From Bostrychus sinensis (Eukaryota; Chordata; Actinopteri; Gobiiformes; Eleotridae), in NCBI GenBank assembly GCA_020698575.1, contig CM036250.1, positions 26,053,500 through 26,117,499 of the forward strand: a stretch of DNA of 64,000 nt, in the 5' to 3' direction. Under the pieces are notes generated by a model. It was not told where the DNA came from and searched no databases. It worked only from the letters and a program-made list of their open reading frames with translations. Both the position numbers and the translations under genes were made by a program. This document shows, piece by piece, positions 50,501-62,424 of the stretch (position 1 is the stretch's first letter; every line of letters starts with the position of its first letter).

Positions 50501-53500
50501 TATGTAGTACATAGAGCTACATCCAACAGCCCATACTTAAAAAACACAAAAATTGCATAATGGCATTATTTCACGAGGGAAGAGGACCATATACCTCCAT
50601 AGTGGGTGGAGGGATACACAATGATATAGTCCCATTCATTTACAGGATGTAACACAGTTAACTATCCACAACAACCAACTAACTCTCAGAGTATTAGGAA
50701 ACAATACAAAAGACTAACAAGTAGTGTACAGATTATATATGGGAGCCAGGCTGTACTGAAAGTCTGTTGTTGTAAACCACAGTGCATTATTCCTTATATA
50801 TTTATTATTTATGAGTTTGCATTTTTACCTCTGTCCTGGGTATCCTTCTGAATATTTGTTGTTGAGACAGGAGCCCTGAGCTTCGAGAGCTGCGCGGCTG
50901 CAAAAGTTCTGTCAGGACAAACAATATAGGCTTGTTATATTTATATAGTTTATACAGTATACAGAATATAGAACAATCCACCTTCCAAATATAACTGAAT
51001 TTAATAAGGTACGGGGATAGTGAGACAAGACTGTCAAAGGTAATTTGATTAGCTGCTATAAGAACTGTTATGGCTCTAGTAGGTGTCATGACATTGCTGA
51101 GAATAACTCAGTAAGGACAGCACTGTTTTTTATAATGATACATAGATTAATATCAACAAAAGCCACTGATTGGACTGACTGGATTTCCAGAGGGCAGTAT
51201 TAGTAGAGACACAGTTACCTCTAACTGTAATTAGACAGACATACAACCAATCAATAACCAAAAAAGTAAAGTTGTTAGTAAAGTGGCTTTATGGTTGAAG
51301 ATCAGGGGTTCAATTCCCTGACATGGAGGCAAAAAACTTCAGCCACAGTATGTTCTGGTCCCAAGCCTGGAAAATCTGGCGTAAAAACATCTGCCAAAGT
51401 TCATATGCAAATAATTCACTATTGCAACACCTGAAAGAAAATAAAGGGAGCAGTCAAAAGAGGGATTTCTGTATTGAAAGCAAATGGAGTGCATTTTGTC
51501 TGAGGAGGCGCTGGTTCAAATCCCAAAAGGCTGATAAAGGAGCAGTGACAGGAGAAATATTCAGTCACATGCTTTTCTTTTCATTGGGAGAAGTGACTCT
51601 GAACTTAACCTGCAGCGATTCACTGAAATATGGTCCTATAAAGTAAGTGGTGAAGTGATAACATCAAAGAAATAACTTTATGCTGTACTTTAACTAGACA
51701 TAAGTATAAATCTTGAAAAGTGTACAACCTTGATTCTCAACCTGTGGGTCAGGACCCCCACTACGGGTCCCCTGAACTTTATAGTGGGTCTCGAGGGCCT
51801 CCTGAAAAAGAGGTCCAGGGTAGGGCTGAAAGACAATGCAAGGAAGACTGACTCATGCATTGCAATGGTCACAGAAAATGTGTTTAGAAATTGTTGAAAA
51901 TTAGATTAATAATACTTCTGTGATCTTTTTGTTGAGCAGTGAAATTTACCAAAAAAATTTGTACATTTTTTAATTATTATAACAATGAGCTTTTAGTCAT
52001 GTTATAATGTTGTTCCACCTAAAAAAAAAAACATACCTGGAGTAGTATTTTGTTTCATTCATGCTTGTTTGTAATCTTGTGCAGTGAGCCTGTCCCTTCT
52101 GAAGATCTAGAAACACTCATCACTCTGTGTAGACACAGGAAGTGCTCCTGCGCATTTCTAAAGCTCATACACTGTCACTGGACTCATTCAGATAATTTCA
52201 GCGCTTAAATTGCCATCACTACAAAGCAGTCAGCTCATTTATCTACCTGTCAGCATCATGCTGCTGATAGCCATGCAAAATATCCAAGTGTTCTCTGCAA
52301 ATTGAAACAGACAGCTCCCCAACAGAAGGTATGTTCCAAACATATACATTTGGTTAAGTTATAAAAGGTGAAATACTAATGCAAGTGTGTCTAAAATAAT
52401 TTTAAAAAGCCTGAAAAAAGCATAATAAAGGACCTTTAATATGCAATGTACCTCTGTCTATAACAATATAGCAATATTGATAACATCACAAGCTATAGCC
52501 AATCACATGCTCACATACAAAAAAGTATTCTCCCATGTTAATAAGGGGCCCTCCCATTGGTCGATAGTCTGCATAAGTGTGTCACAACTGGTCAAACTGA
52601 TCAATCTGATGATCCCTCATTATTTTTATTGTGACCCACTTACTATTATTTGTCTCAGTAGCTGTTTACTTTTACTCTAAATCTTTATAGCACCTGTATT
52701 GTAAAATATCTTTTACAATTTTATGGAATTAAAAAAAAAATAAATAAAAAATATTTAGGCTTCTAAGAACTTAAAACTTGTGGATTCAAACTATTTCCAA
52801 CCTCCCATGCCTCACTCCTGGGTCCCCCACCCACCAGTTGTGAATCACATGATATGTTACTGGTTAATCAATGGTGGCAGAAAATCCTAAGAAAGTGGCA
52901 GCCCTGGCAACACCTTCCATCTGAGAAACTGCACACAAAAAAGGGGTGAAAAGAGAATCTCAAACCAGGAAAGCAAAGTGTAAAATGCGAAATTTAACTT
53001 TTCAGACTGATTAATGAGAGATAATTACTGAAGTGATGGTTTTGTCACTCTTTACTAACACATTTTTTTGAAGAGTTTCACTCTGCTTAATTAAATAAAA
53101 CACATTTTTGAGGCACATCTTATTTTATATAAATCACTAAGTATGATTAATGTTCGTGGTTCACCTCTGACGCGATGAGCTCCAGGCCTCTGCATTGTCG
53201 GTCCTTCTCCTGCTGAAGGAGGCTCCACATCTCGGGGTCATCCTGGCACAGCGTCTCCTGTCCCGTCCAACCTGAGGTCCCTCTGAGACCACTGCTCTTT
53301 ATTTGGGACACTTGCACCTCTGGGGGCAAACATCCTGAGGTTCTGACCAACAGAGGCTAAATGAGATGAGAAAGTAGAGGTTTTCAAAATTATTGTTGTA
53401 CAACTCTAAAACTAGATATTTTACTTTTGTAGAGGCACAATTTTACTCAATAGTCTATATCAGAAGTGTCCTAACTTTTTCATTGAGGGCTAAATACTGA

Positions 53501-56155
53501 AAAGTACATGAGGAGAAGGGCCACTCTCTAGAGGTGACGGATTTTGCCAGGCTTGGAAGCGGCATATAGCATGGCTGAATTTTTAGGGGGCATTACCAAC
53601 AACAAATTATTATTATTTTTTCTTTCTCAGTGCCAGGTCCATCTGACACAAACATTATGTCTAGAAATAACACCATACATAACTGCTGTGTGTAAAAAAT
53701 GGTCTGCAGGCCACATTTGGCCCCTGAACCATAGTTTGAACACCTCTGGTCTGTATGTTTACAAAATGAAAGGGAAACAGTACTAAGGGAGATAAAAACT
53801 GTAGCAAAACGTAGCAGGTAAATATCTAAATAAAACAATTTTGTCTTGATTACGGCCAGGTGCAAATGTGTTTCATTTGTACATTTCTATCTGTAAAATA
53901 AGTTTTTCTACAATAACGTAATATATTGTTATTGCCCCTTGTATACCACTTTTCCAACTGGGCACTCATACGTCAAGCCTCTGTTCAAACTCACAAGCAC
54001 TCACACACTGACACACAGTGTATGAGGACACTTGAGGCAAAGTGGGTTCAGTGTCTTGCCCAAAGACTCATCAGCAATGTGAATGGCAGGAGAAGAGCTC
54101 AAACTTACAACCTTCAAGTTATAGGACAACCTATAGCAGCTGAGCCACTGTGACCCAAAAGACTAAAAGCCAAATTACAACACATTTGTACCAATCCATA
54201 TTACCAGTGTACATCCTCACAAACTGAGTTTGACACCACAGTTCATATTCTTTTTTTAGACAGGACAGCAGAGAAGTGACAGGAAATTATGGGGGAGAGA
54301 GCAAGGAGAGACATTTGGTAAATCATTGACGTCCAGACCCAGACCAGAGGCAGATGCAGAGGTGAATTGTAATCGCTCTGTATACACGCTGCATGCCCTA
54401 CCAGCTGAACTATACCACAACCTATTATTCTTAATTTGTAAGTAAATAAGGAGACCCCCCCAAGACTTTAACGGCATATGTGACTGACATTGTAATAAGC
54501 CAATAACCGTAAAAGACATTAGCACTAACTCATAATATCTTGAATGCCACCATCATCACAGTCCAATAAAATACCCATAAAGTGACAACGACTAATTCAC
54601 TTTATGTGTTAATATGACACACTATTGCACCATAAACTGTTGGAGCAGAGGAAAAAAAAAAATAATTGTGGTTGTTTCTTATTGTTGTTGTTGTTGTCCG
54701 TGATGGCTCCTTTGGCTTCTTTTGAACAGCAAATACTTTCTTTCATCACATAAAATTATAACACCTTGCACAGAGGGAGGGTTGGAGACAGGAGAGACTG
54801 AATAATATGCCTTTTGATGTCCTAAACAACACATTAAATGAAAGCTTTGGAAAAGCCTTGGACTTGAAAGTGTACAAGTGTACAACTGGCTATCAAGGCT
54901 GTGTTTGTGGGAGCAGCTTGTAGCCATGATAGTTACATAACGGAGAGTTACTTTGGCCTAATACACACAGATTATAGGCTGGGCGTAAACATATGTCTCC
55001 TTTCATCTTGTTGTTCATTATGTTTTTTCTATAGGCCTTGTGTAAATTGGAGTGAAGGCAGTCAACTTCAACAACAGTTTTTTTTTTTTTTTTTTTTTCT
55101 GGGACAAACTGTGCTTTTTTCCAATGTAGGGAAACCAGAGCTGTCACTCAAAGTTATGCAATTTAATGGATTATTTGAACTAGACATGTAATACTTTTTC
55201 TAGCTCATGAAAATGTTTTTTTTTTTTTTTAAACTTACAATCTTACTACTCATTAGCCAAGACCAGTGACTCTTAACTGGTGTCATCTTGGATAATATAG
55301 TACTTGTGTTATTATGTTTTTAAATGCACACTTTATAATCTAGTCTTCAACATAACATCATCATAACCTAACCAAGTCTGGCATAAAATATCAAAACACT
55401 CACAACTTACTTTACTTCACAAGTTGCAAAAAACACAGATGCAACTTACTTTTGGGTCCTGTCCCAACCCATCAGTTGAGGAAAACAGATAAATTAGCAA
55501 GAAATATTTCCATTTAGATAGTCAGCACTGATGGTATTTCTTTGGAATCTATTGACTTGGGTCCCTAAATGGAATTAGCTCTTGAGGGAGTAAACTTAAA
55601 ACAGTGTTGCTTTACTTTTTTAATGCAACAATGCTCAGTTTTACGTCAAGCCTTTCACATCACTATTTATCAAACGGTGGGTTGTAATATTGTTTTAATT
55701 ACATGTAATTACATGAACAGACTTACAAATGCACATGTCGGTCATAGTAAAATAATAAAAAATAATAACTGCGGGTCACAATAAAATGATCTTAAAGAAA
55801 ATTGCATCCCTAAGTCAGACTAGTTCAGAACCACGGCTCTTCTTAACAGCAATAAATTTAATTCCACCTATTAGAGTACAACCCATTGGTAACATTACGT
55901 GGCATTATTCAACTTTGCTTCAACAACAGTTTTCACAAAACACATTCAACGTCAGCCAAACTTATGCAACTAGACAATTTGAAGGACACATTTTAACAAC
56001 AAAATCACAAAAAAAATGACCCAGTTTGTCTGCTCTGTTTGTTAGACCTAGACGGATAATTTGAGAGAAGAAAAAAGGACATTTGAATTACTGTCTGAAT
56101 TAAACAATACAGTAGTACTCACCTGTAACGCTCGGCGAACAGACAGACAAAACAT
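44600..56155 (-). CDS. shmt2: Mitochondrial serine hydroxymethyltransferase
   Basis: Twelve coding exons on the minus strand: 56155-56123, 53356-53165, 50908-50829, 50177-49976, 49056-48975, 48893-48771, 48705-48566, 48319-48157, 47283-47184, 46220-46065, 45102-44995 and 44727-44600. All borders are AG/GT and phases agree. The product is 501 residues once one surplus base in exon 4 is ignored (human SHMT2 is 504). SHMT2 is a pyridoxal-phosphate enzyme in the matrix that splits serine to glycine while loading one-carbon units on tetrahydrofolate. The N-terminus MFCLSVRRALQ suits a mitochondrial presequence. Next come GWTGQETLCQDDPEMWSLLQ, GLELIASENF, YSEGYPGQRYYGGAE, VNVQPYSGSPANFA, DRIMGLDLPDGGH, LADMAHISGLVAAG, the PLP-lysine motif TSTTHKSLRG (Lys about 278), FPSLQGGPHNHAIAG and NKNTCPGDKSALTPGG. 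The end is FPMPGFTDH. REKDRQ-like and [20 protein letters not shown] segments separate it from cytosolic SHMT1. It is followed tail to tail by ndufa4l2 and preceded by nxph4 on the same strand. Confidence 0.97.
46390..46530 (+). repeat. tRNA-like SINE in shmt2 intron 9, copy 1
   Basis: AGATACTAACTCCAGCCAC, then a GGTTAGAGCATTTACCCTGG stretch and AACTAGAAGATCC. The same blocks recur at 59090-59240 and, inverted, at 61075-61200. The TTAGAGC and later GGTTTGAA-like parts suggest a tRNA-derived promoter. Confidence 0.55.
47382..47638. repeat. hAT-like MITE in shmt2 intron 8, 'ggggtgcccaaactttt' family
   Basis: The left end is CTGGGGTGCCCAAACTTTTT and the right end is CACTTTAGGCATCCCTGG, approximate inverted repeats, with GAGGGCCAAA and TTTGGTCCGCTGG just inside. 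A second member lies at 53461-53748. Confidence 0.65.
50014..50015 (-). other. shmt2: Single-base insertion (frameshift) in shmt2 exon 4
   Basis: The coding strand reads CCA CAC TGA CCG CATC. The family protein here is P-H-D-R-I-M-G-L, so one base is surplus: either the T at 50014 or the C at 50015. The exon is 202 nt where 201 is needed for its phases, which confirms a single extra base. In the unshifted frame UGA follows immediately. Confidence 0.9.
51731..52847. repeat. Long terminal-inverted-repeat element with nested MITE, shmt2 intron 2
   Basis: The left end TGATTCTCAACCTGTGGGTC is matched in inverse by the right end CCCACCAGTTGTGAATCAC. These are the ends of a common fish hAT-type family. 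Inside it, 51980-52440 carries a copy of the TTAA-ended family (GTTATAATGTTGTTCCACCT, a CATACCTGGAGTAG block and the end ATAATAAAGGACCTTTAA), so the smaller element jumped into the larger one. Confidence 0.55.
53461..53748. repeat. hAT-like MITE in shmt2 intron 1, second copy
   Basis: The left end CAGAAGTGTCCTAACTTTTT and right end CATAGTTTGAACACCTCTG are inverted repeats, with GAGGGCTAAAT and GGCCACATTTGGCCCC inside, as at 47382-47638. Confidence 0.65.
54256..54425 (-). repeat. tRNA-derived SINE, reverse copy, shmt2 intron 1
   Basis: Read on the minus strand it opens with GGTTGTGGTATAGTTCAGCT, a diverged tRNA A-box region. It then carries TTACCAAATGTCTCTCC and the CTCTCCCCCATAATT body shared with 27554-27700. 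Confidence 0.6.
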
Positions 56156-58184
56156 GTCGACAGTAGCTGGGTTGGTTTGTGAAAGAGAAAAGTGTGTTCA
56201 GGTCCAAAGGTTAAATCCAGGACCCAGGGAAAACAAGGACAGTCTGATAAAAGCTGCTATGGTCAACAGTCTGTGCACAGTTTGTAAGAGCTCTCGTTGA
56301 CCACAAGCAGCTCATCTGTACAGGATCATCCATTAAATTATTTAAAAAAATAATTTAATCTTCCCTCCTTTGGACCTTTATCTTCTGTGGTCATTACAGC
56401 AAATCCCCTGCTTCCTAGCATGCAGTGCTGTTTATTTGGCATAGGTTTTAAGTCAGATGCCCTTCCTGGCACAACACTCTTTGTTTATCCAGGCTTGGGA
56501 CTGGCACAAAGTGTACACTGATCATTTAACACATTTTTAAATGACTATGTATTGAGTAGTATGGGCTGTTTAGGCTAAGATAGAAAATACAGGAGAGGCA
56601 TTAGGTTAGGAATTACAAGTCCAAAGTCAATAATAAAAGATGTAGACAGCTTTAAGTTCATAGTGGTATGTGAGATTTCACCTACAGCAAGTCACATTAT
56701 CTGCAAAGCTTGTACATTTTGTTGTTTTTTTGTCTTTTGCCTAATGTGCCCTTTTAATTGCACATAAAAGAAGAACAATTTTTGAAAAGATTTCACAAGT
56801 TTGAAACCTTGTACAAAAGCCACTGTTGGTCCTTCAAGATTTTTTCCAGTAATTTTTCAGTTGATCAGTCCTCGGGCCGGCCATTACATAGTCTCCCTGA
56901 GGGGAGTCTGCATGTCCTCTCTGTGTTACTGTCAGAAAAGGCAGGCCGACTTTTCTGTCAGTCCGCGTCACCCCTGGTCAGCAGACCGAATAGTGTGCAT
57001 GCACGAGACATAGTAACTCTACATATTAACAGGCGCAGCTTGTTGCTAATCTCTGTTGATAATGGGCTTCTGTTGATAAACTCATCAAGTACAGTACAAT
57101 ATTTAAATGAATGAATAATAATAATAATCATACATGCATTAAGCAGATCAGATAATGGATCAAAAAACTGCATTATTGCAGCTGTTTGCCTTAGAGGGAG
57201 GTATTATATTTTAGTCTGTACAAGGCTTGAAGCTAAAATAAGCTAATTGTAGCACATGAAGGCTGGGACACACCAACCCAACCCCTGAGTGCCGTCAGAA
57301 GCGACAGGGTGACTGCTCTGTCACCTCAAGTCTCCCCTGGTCACAGCAAAAAGTGTCTCCAGATACACTGGGGCAACCGAAATCAATGACAGAGCAGCAT
57401 GTAGGTCGTGTCTAACTGTCTGACCGTGCCAAACGGACGATTATCAGCCCGGTGTGTCCCAGCCTATAGTGTCACAGATGTAGAAAACATGCTCAATAGT
57501 GTTCTGACCTAAAGTTCCTTATAATTTTATGTTAACTGGGAGCTGTGGGACAGATTGTGGAGCACACAGCCAATCAGGGTGCTCCTTTGAGGTCAAAGCA
57601 CTTTGTCAAAATCAGCCAAAACTACATCCGACAGTCTCCCACTAGCTTAACCAAACAAATCAGTCACAGCTACTTTCAGTGTAATCAAGTCATAAAACAC
57701 ATTTGTTTAGCAACTGGAAAAGCTGATACTTGTATTACTACTTAGAGAGGACAAGCAAAGCCCAGAGCAGACAAACTGAGCACTGCTGAAGGAGAAGCTT
57801 TGTGTTGTTGTCTTGACGACAACAGTATACACAGCCGTATGTCCCTGCACGGCTTCCATATGTGTTCATAGCCTGGATAAAGGTGAGGAATTGCAATGTC
57901 AAATGTTGATGCTGCTAAAAAGTACACACTTTGCCTTTAAAATATTTGCAATTTCAGCCTTTCTTGTAATATTTAAGCACAAACATTTTCTCATTTGCCA
58001 CTAATGGATTTAACATTTTTTGCAGTCATGTTGTTTTTATTATAGACCACCTAAACTATTCACAGTTACTTTTAAATTGTACAAAAATTGTCCTAATTCA
58101 TTTAAAGCCAGCTCTGAAAGTGCCACTTAAAAAGATTTTTAAAAAGATGTTTATTATTGCAGTGTCCCAACTGCACTTTTTTTT
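56156..58184. other. Interval between nxph4 3' end and shmt2 start
   Basis: About 2 kb with the presumed shmt2 promoter and nxph4 3' UTR. It includes a LINE-tail fragment at about 56350-56520 (GATGCCCTTCCTGGCACAAC, then CAGGCTTGGGACTGGCAC). No other gene is seen. Confidence 0.5.
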
Positions 58185-58986
58185 TCATCCAAAATGTTGT
58201 TGATTTTGCTCCGTCTGGAAGTTGTGGTCCGGACAGACTTTCTGCACCAGCCTATAGTCCGTCCCGGTGAAGGCAATAAAGATACAGATGACTTTGAACG
58301 GTTTGGCGCAGATCCACGCTGCTTGGGACTGGGTATTCTCAGAGTAGCATGTCTGTCCCGGGTCATAGAGGCAAGGCTTAGTTTTCTTGGACCTGTTTGT
58401 TCGCTGGTACTCGATTCGACAATTTAGTTCGGTCACCATCATCATGTCTTTGTGCTGTTCAGGGGGAGGGACACTTGTAGACTGTGGCACACTTGGGACA
58501 GGAGAAATTGCATCTGGAAACAAAACTGAATTTTTGGTTTGGGATTCATTCAGCACTTCCCATCCTACTGCTTTAGAAGGTGGGACAATACTGACTGAAA
58601 TGTTGCCCAAACGGGACGAATTGTGACGGAAGTAAACGCTAAATGTCCCGTTAATGTGGTCCACTATCTTCCCCGTCACCAACAGGCTAAATTTGACCGT
58701 TTTGACATTGAAGTAGAAGTCGCCCCAACCCAAAATCTTCTTGGCTTTCTGTGAGGTCTTAGCAGGTGGTTTGGTCTTTGGAGGAGGACGGTACAGGTAT
58801 TGGTCCTGCGCTTGGGAGAAATTCAAGGGCCATCCGTAGGGGCCCAGTGAACCAGTAAGCAGGAGTTTTGTGTTTGGTGGAGATTATTTGCAGATCTTTC
58901 GAGATGTGTTTGACTTTGAGAGAAGCCCCTCCATCTTCCCTCCATGGCGGGCTCTGGACACTCATAGGCTTGGGCGACTCTGGGAC
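58185..58986 (-). CDS. nxph4: Neurexophilin 4, main (second) coding exon
   Basis: One exon on the minus strand from the acceptor TTTGCAG/GTC at 58986 to the stop at 58185, coding 266 residues once one surplus base is ignored. Neurexophilins are secreted, processed glycoproteins that bind alpha-neurexins at synapses. The variable N-terminal part (VPESPKPMSVQSPPW) leads to a basic KTSQKAKKILGWGDFYF junction. The conserved domain follows with KTVKFSLLVTGKIVDHINGT, FSVYFRHNSSRLGNISVSIV (three N-glycosylation sites: NGT, NSS, NIS) and a variable Pro/Ser linker. The cysteine-rich end has CRIEY, CLYDP, TQSQAAWICAKPFKVICIF and DYRLVQKVCPDHNFQ. GWGDFYF, SIVPPSK and KPCLYDP match NXPH4 better than NXPH1-3, and adjacency to shmt2 agrees. 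Exon 1 with the signal peptide was not found; it is probably upstream, perhaps beyond 64000. Confidence 0.92.
58839..58842 (-). other. nxph4: Single-base insertion (frameshift) in nxph4
   Basis: The coding strand reads TTC ACT GGG CCCC TAC GGA. The sensible reading F-T-G-P-Y-G-W-P-L-N needs CCC, so one C of the four is extra. Upstream (VPES...WFTGP) and downstream (YGWPLNFSQ...) frames join perfectly when it is dropped. Confidence 0.8.
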
Positions 58987-59089
58987 CTGCAAAGATAATG
59001 GAAGTTTTACAGCAATGCATAAATTTAGAAAAAATCTAGAAATAATTGATCTGGATCTAGGAATGGATGGTGTTCCACTGTGAGATTCA

Positions 59090-59240
59090 GCCAAAGATAC
59101 TAACTCCAGCCACTATGGATCAGTAAAGGAACAAATGATTACATCTGGCTGTGGAGCATTGTGAGACTTTTTGGCTTAAAGGATAGAACATTTACCCCTG
59201 AACTAGAAGATCCCCACTTCAAGTCTAGGTGTGGGTACTC
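59090..59240 (+). repeat. tRNA-like SINE, copy 2
   Basis: AAGATACTAACTCCAGCCAC, then GGATAGAACATTTACCCCTG and AACTAGAAGATCC, shared with 46390-46530 in the same order. Confidence 0.55.
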
Positions 59241-61074
59241 TATCTTTACCATTGCAAGACGGCCCGATGCCTTGGTGGAGGACAGCTACCAAACCAAAGC
59301 TAGATACTCCTTACAAATACTGTGTCTTAGGCAGGTTTTTAAGAACAAAGAAAGGTGTATCGAAGTACAAAAATACAGAAAGATGCAAAATAATAAGAAT
59401 TGCTTCTAGTTCAGGGATAAATGCTATTTCTATTGATCCACAAAAGCCTTATATCTCTCAAAGGTAAAAGAATCTACTAAATCTAATCAGTTGTTCTTTT
59501 GGTGAGTGAAGTTAGTATCTTCGGTCTGCATCTGAAAATAGTACAGGATCCTTTAAAACACTCTGGATGAATCATTATTAAAGGACTCTTTGTTCACAGC
59601 ATTTTTCACACCTCACTAAAACTTTTGCACAGAGCTGTACCTCAAACATCTGAAGTACCCATTATTTTAAATAGCTGTGCGGTCTTGTAAGCTGTTTGCG
59701 GTCTCCTCAAACTGTATTGATTAGCAATGTCTTAAATCAAGGTCGCATTGAGAAGCTTTTAATAAGAGCAACTTCAGCGGATGGTTTTTGAAAAGACAAA
59801 TTAAAATGGGCTGATAGAAATATGAATGTGTGCAGTGTGTGTTGGAGGTCTGTCTGCACAGTCCTTGCCTGAAGCTGTGACCTGTTTATTGATTTCATTG
59901 TCATTCTCTGAACCAGACACATCAGATTATAATTATTTGAATCGATTAACTCTAACCTTGTAACAGAGGAGCTACAGTGGGACAGTCCTTCATTGAGAAT
60001 TAGAGGGCTTTCTGTCAAATGTCCTTCTTTGATAGGACGCTAAACTTCCTGCCGATAATAAAGTTTTTAGAAACAACAACAAAAAAAAAAAAAAACACTA
60101 CATAGGCACTATTGCCTCACAGCAAGACTGTGTGGAGTCTGTTCTCAAGTGGTTTTCTCCAAGTACATTTTTTCCCCCCATCAAGCTTAAAACATGAACA
60201 AAAGGCTATGTACTCCTGACCAGCATCCTGGATCAAGATAGAAGAGGGTCACCACTCTGACAGTCTATCCCTGCGGCATGGAAGAATCAAATGTAGAAAA
60301 CTAATTTCTTATAAAGGAACTCTACCTTAACCTTAAATGAATCTAATAGAGGTGTAAAAGAAACATTGTAGTTATATATTTGATCACAGTTTATCTAATG
60401 GTCATTCTGGTGAAGTATACAACTATAATGGCTGCTGTCTTGTTTACCATTTGTATAATGCAAAATGCTATAGTAAAAAAATGCTATGTAGCCTTAATGC
60501 CTATATTATGGTTTTTGTTTTGTTTTCCCCCATTAAAATAAACTGTAGCCCACTTGTTATTGCTAAAATGTGCATGCAGTTCATGTTAGCAACGAACAGT
60601 TACAAGGTCTACAGCCACCATTCAAACAGGGGTCCGTAGGTTGGGGGTCTGCAAAAAAAAAAAAAAAAAAGTAATTGAAAATAAATGAAGATAATTCATT
60701 GTTATGGTATATAACATTCATAAATGTTAATTACAACCGTTACGCTCATAAAATAAACATTCTGAGTGAATAACCCTCACTTAGCCTGCATTTGGTTTTA
60801 GGACCTTTAAATCTTAAGTAAGGAGTCCCTGGCCCCAAAAAGTTTGAGAAGCCCTGGTACAGGTATGGCAGATCTCCAACAACAAAAAAGAACATTTTAT
60901 TCTGTATTGTGTCCTGCAGCACTGTCACTGGGCAGTCTAGAATAAAGACAGGATGTATTGTAATGCAATGTCTTAATGTAGATCCTGTCTCTGTTCATTT
61001 CTCCAAATTTCGGCCACACTCATAACTCGAAGCACTTGGAAAAAGCAGAGTTCTCAAGGCATTCTTTATGGCCC

Positions 61075-61200
61075 CCTTGTGGGTGGAGTTAGTATCTCTG
61101 TGGCAGCTGGGATTTGAACCTGGATCTTCTATACAAAGGGCAGATACTCAACCATCTCTATCTTGTAATAGTACAGGATCCTTTAAAGCATTCCAGGATC
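61075..61200 (-). repeat. tRNA-like SINE, copy 3, reverse orientation
   Basis: The plus strand shows GGAGTTAGTATCTCTGTGG and GGATTTGAACCTGGATCTTC, the reverse complement of the family. The GATTTGAACC part resembles a reverse B box (GGTTCAAATCC). It is followed by AGTACAGGATCCTTTAAAGC, a phrase also present after copy 2, near 59540. Confidence 0.55.
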
Positions 61201-62368
61201 CATAAAAATCCAATTGTTATTTTTGAGTTATGTTGCCAGCAGAAAAAAGGCTTTAAAACATGCGCAGTTACACAAAGTGAGGTGCACAGTGAGATGTTCT
61301 TTTTTTTTTTTTGTACCTGCCGCCTACAGCAAAAACAGTATCTCACATACCACACAAGATAAAAATATAAATAAAAGATAAAGATATACAACATTTACAC
61401 TGTTGCTCTTGTTATTGTGGAATTTACATTGGTTACAACAAGCAAACCAACCAGGCAACCAATAAAAATACCAACAACACCAACAAAAATATGACCTCTT
61501 TGACCAAAGTAACCACCTATATTTGCATCAAACAACTTTTTTTTTCACACCACTACTCCAAAAATAGACCATACAAAAATATTTAGCTTTGGGAACCCCT
61601 CCTCTTAAGAAAAACCTAACCTTTCTCCTTTCCTTAATCCACTTAATGTCCATCTTCCCTTTTTTGAGGCTTGAGGATTACTCAGTTGAAATTAATAAGA
61701 GATTTGGTTTCTTGCTCTGTCACCTTGTCAGGTTATTATTTCCGTGGACGAACATGAGTTATTCACGACTGTCACTGCCTCTGCGCTCAGTCCTACTCAT
61801 CTGTCCCTCATCTGTACACCTCATAAGCTCCAGCCTTTCCTACAATACTGCTGGATTTTAAGAAAGAGGCTTAATTGGACTCAAGTAAATGGTGCATGAA
61901 CTGTTCTTTAAGTAAAATTGTGTATAAAATATTGCATTATGATCTCTACAAATGATAAGGCACAAGATGCATAGTCTAGGCTGACACTCAATATTATATT
62001 TAGTAGCTTTTTGACAAGTACAGTACAGTGACAGCCCAAGGCACTGGGATCCAAAGAGAATATCAATTGTCATATAACATTTTAATGTCTATAGAGTATG
62101 CAATAATAAGCTATACCTTTCTTAAAAATGCCTGTTTAGTTTGTTTAGTGTCCTACCATGTATTAAAAGGTAAAATTGGTGACTATACATTGCCTCTGTG
62201 TGACACTGGGAGCCTGACTGTTCATGTATAAGGATTTTTTTTTTTTTTAATTTAAATTTATTATATTTATATTTTTTAAATTTTTGAGGAAAACTATTTA
62301 ATCACCTAATAATATATTTACATAGTTATCTTCTGTGAAAAATCTAAGACCTCATAATGTGATCCACA

Positions 62369-62424
62369 TTCAGCATCCTGTGTTCAGCATCCTGTGTTCA
62401 GCATCCTGTGTTCAGCATCCTGTG
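62369..62424. repeat. 14-bp minisatellite, four units
   Basis: TTCAGCATCCTGTG is repeated four times without mismatch. Confidence 0.95.

Noticed and set aside
58759..59094. Separate gene of 111 codons upstream of nxph4
   Set aside because: Its middle part is the true start of the nxph4 exon in the frame before the insertion, its N-terminus is intron sequence and its C-terminus is out-of-frame translation.
61317..61394. Candidate nxph4 signal-peptide exon on the minus strand (MLYIFIFYLYFYLVWYV..., ending CAG/GT)
   Set aside because: It is hydrophobic and ends at a possible donor in the right phase, but it lies in AT-rich repeat-like DNA, has a weak start context and does not resemble neurexophilin exon 1.
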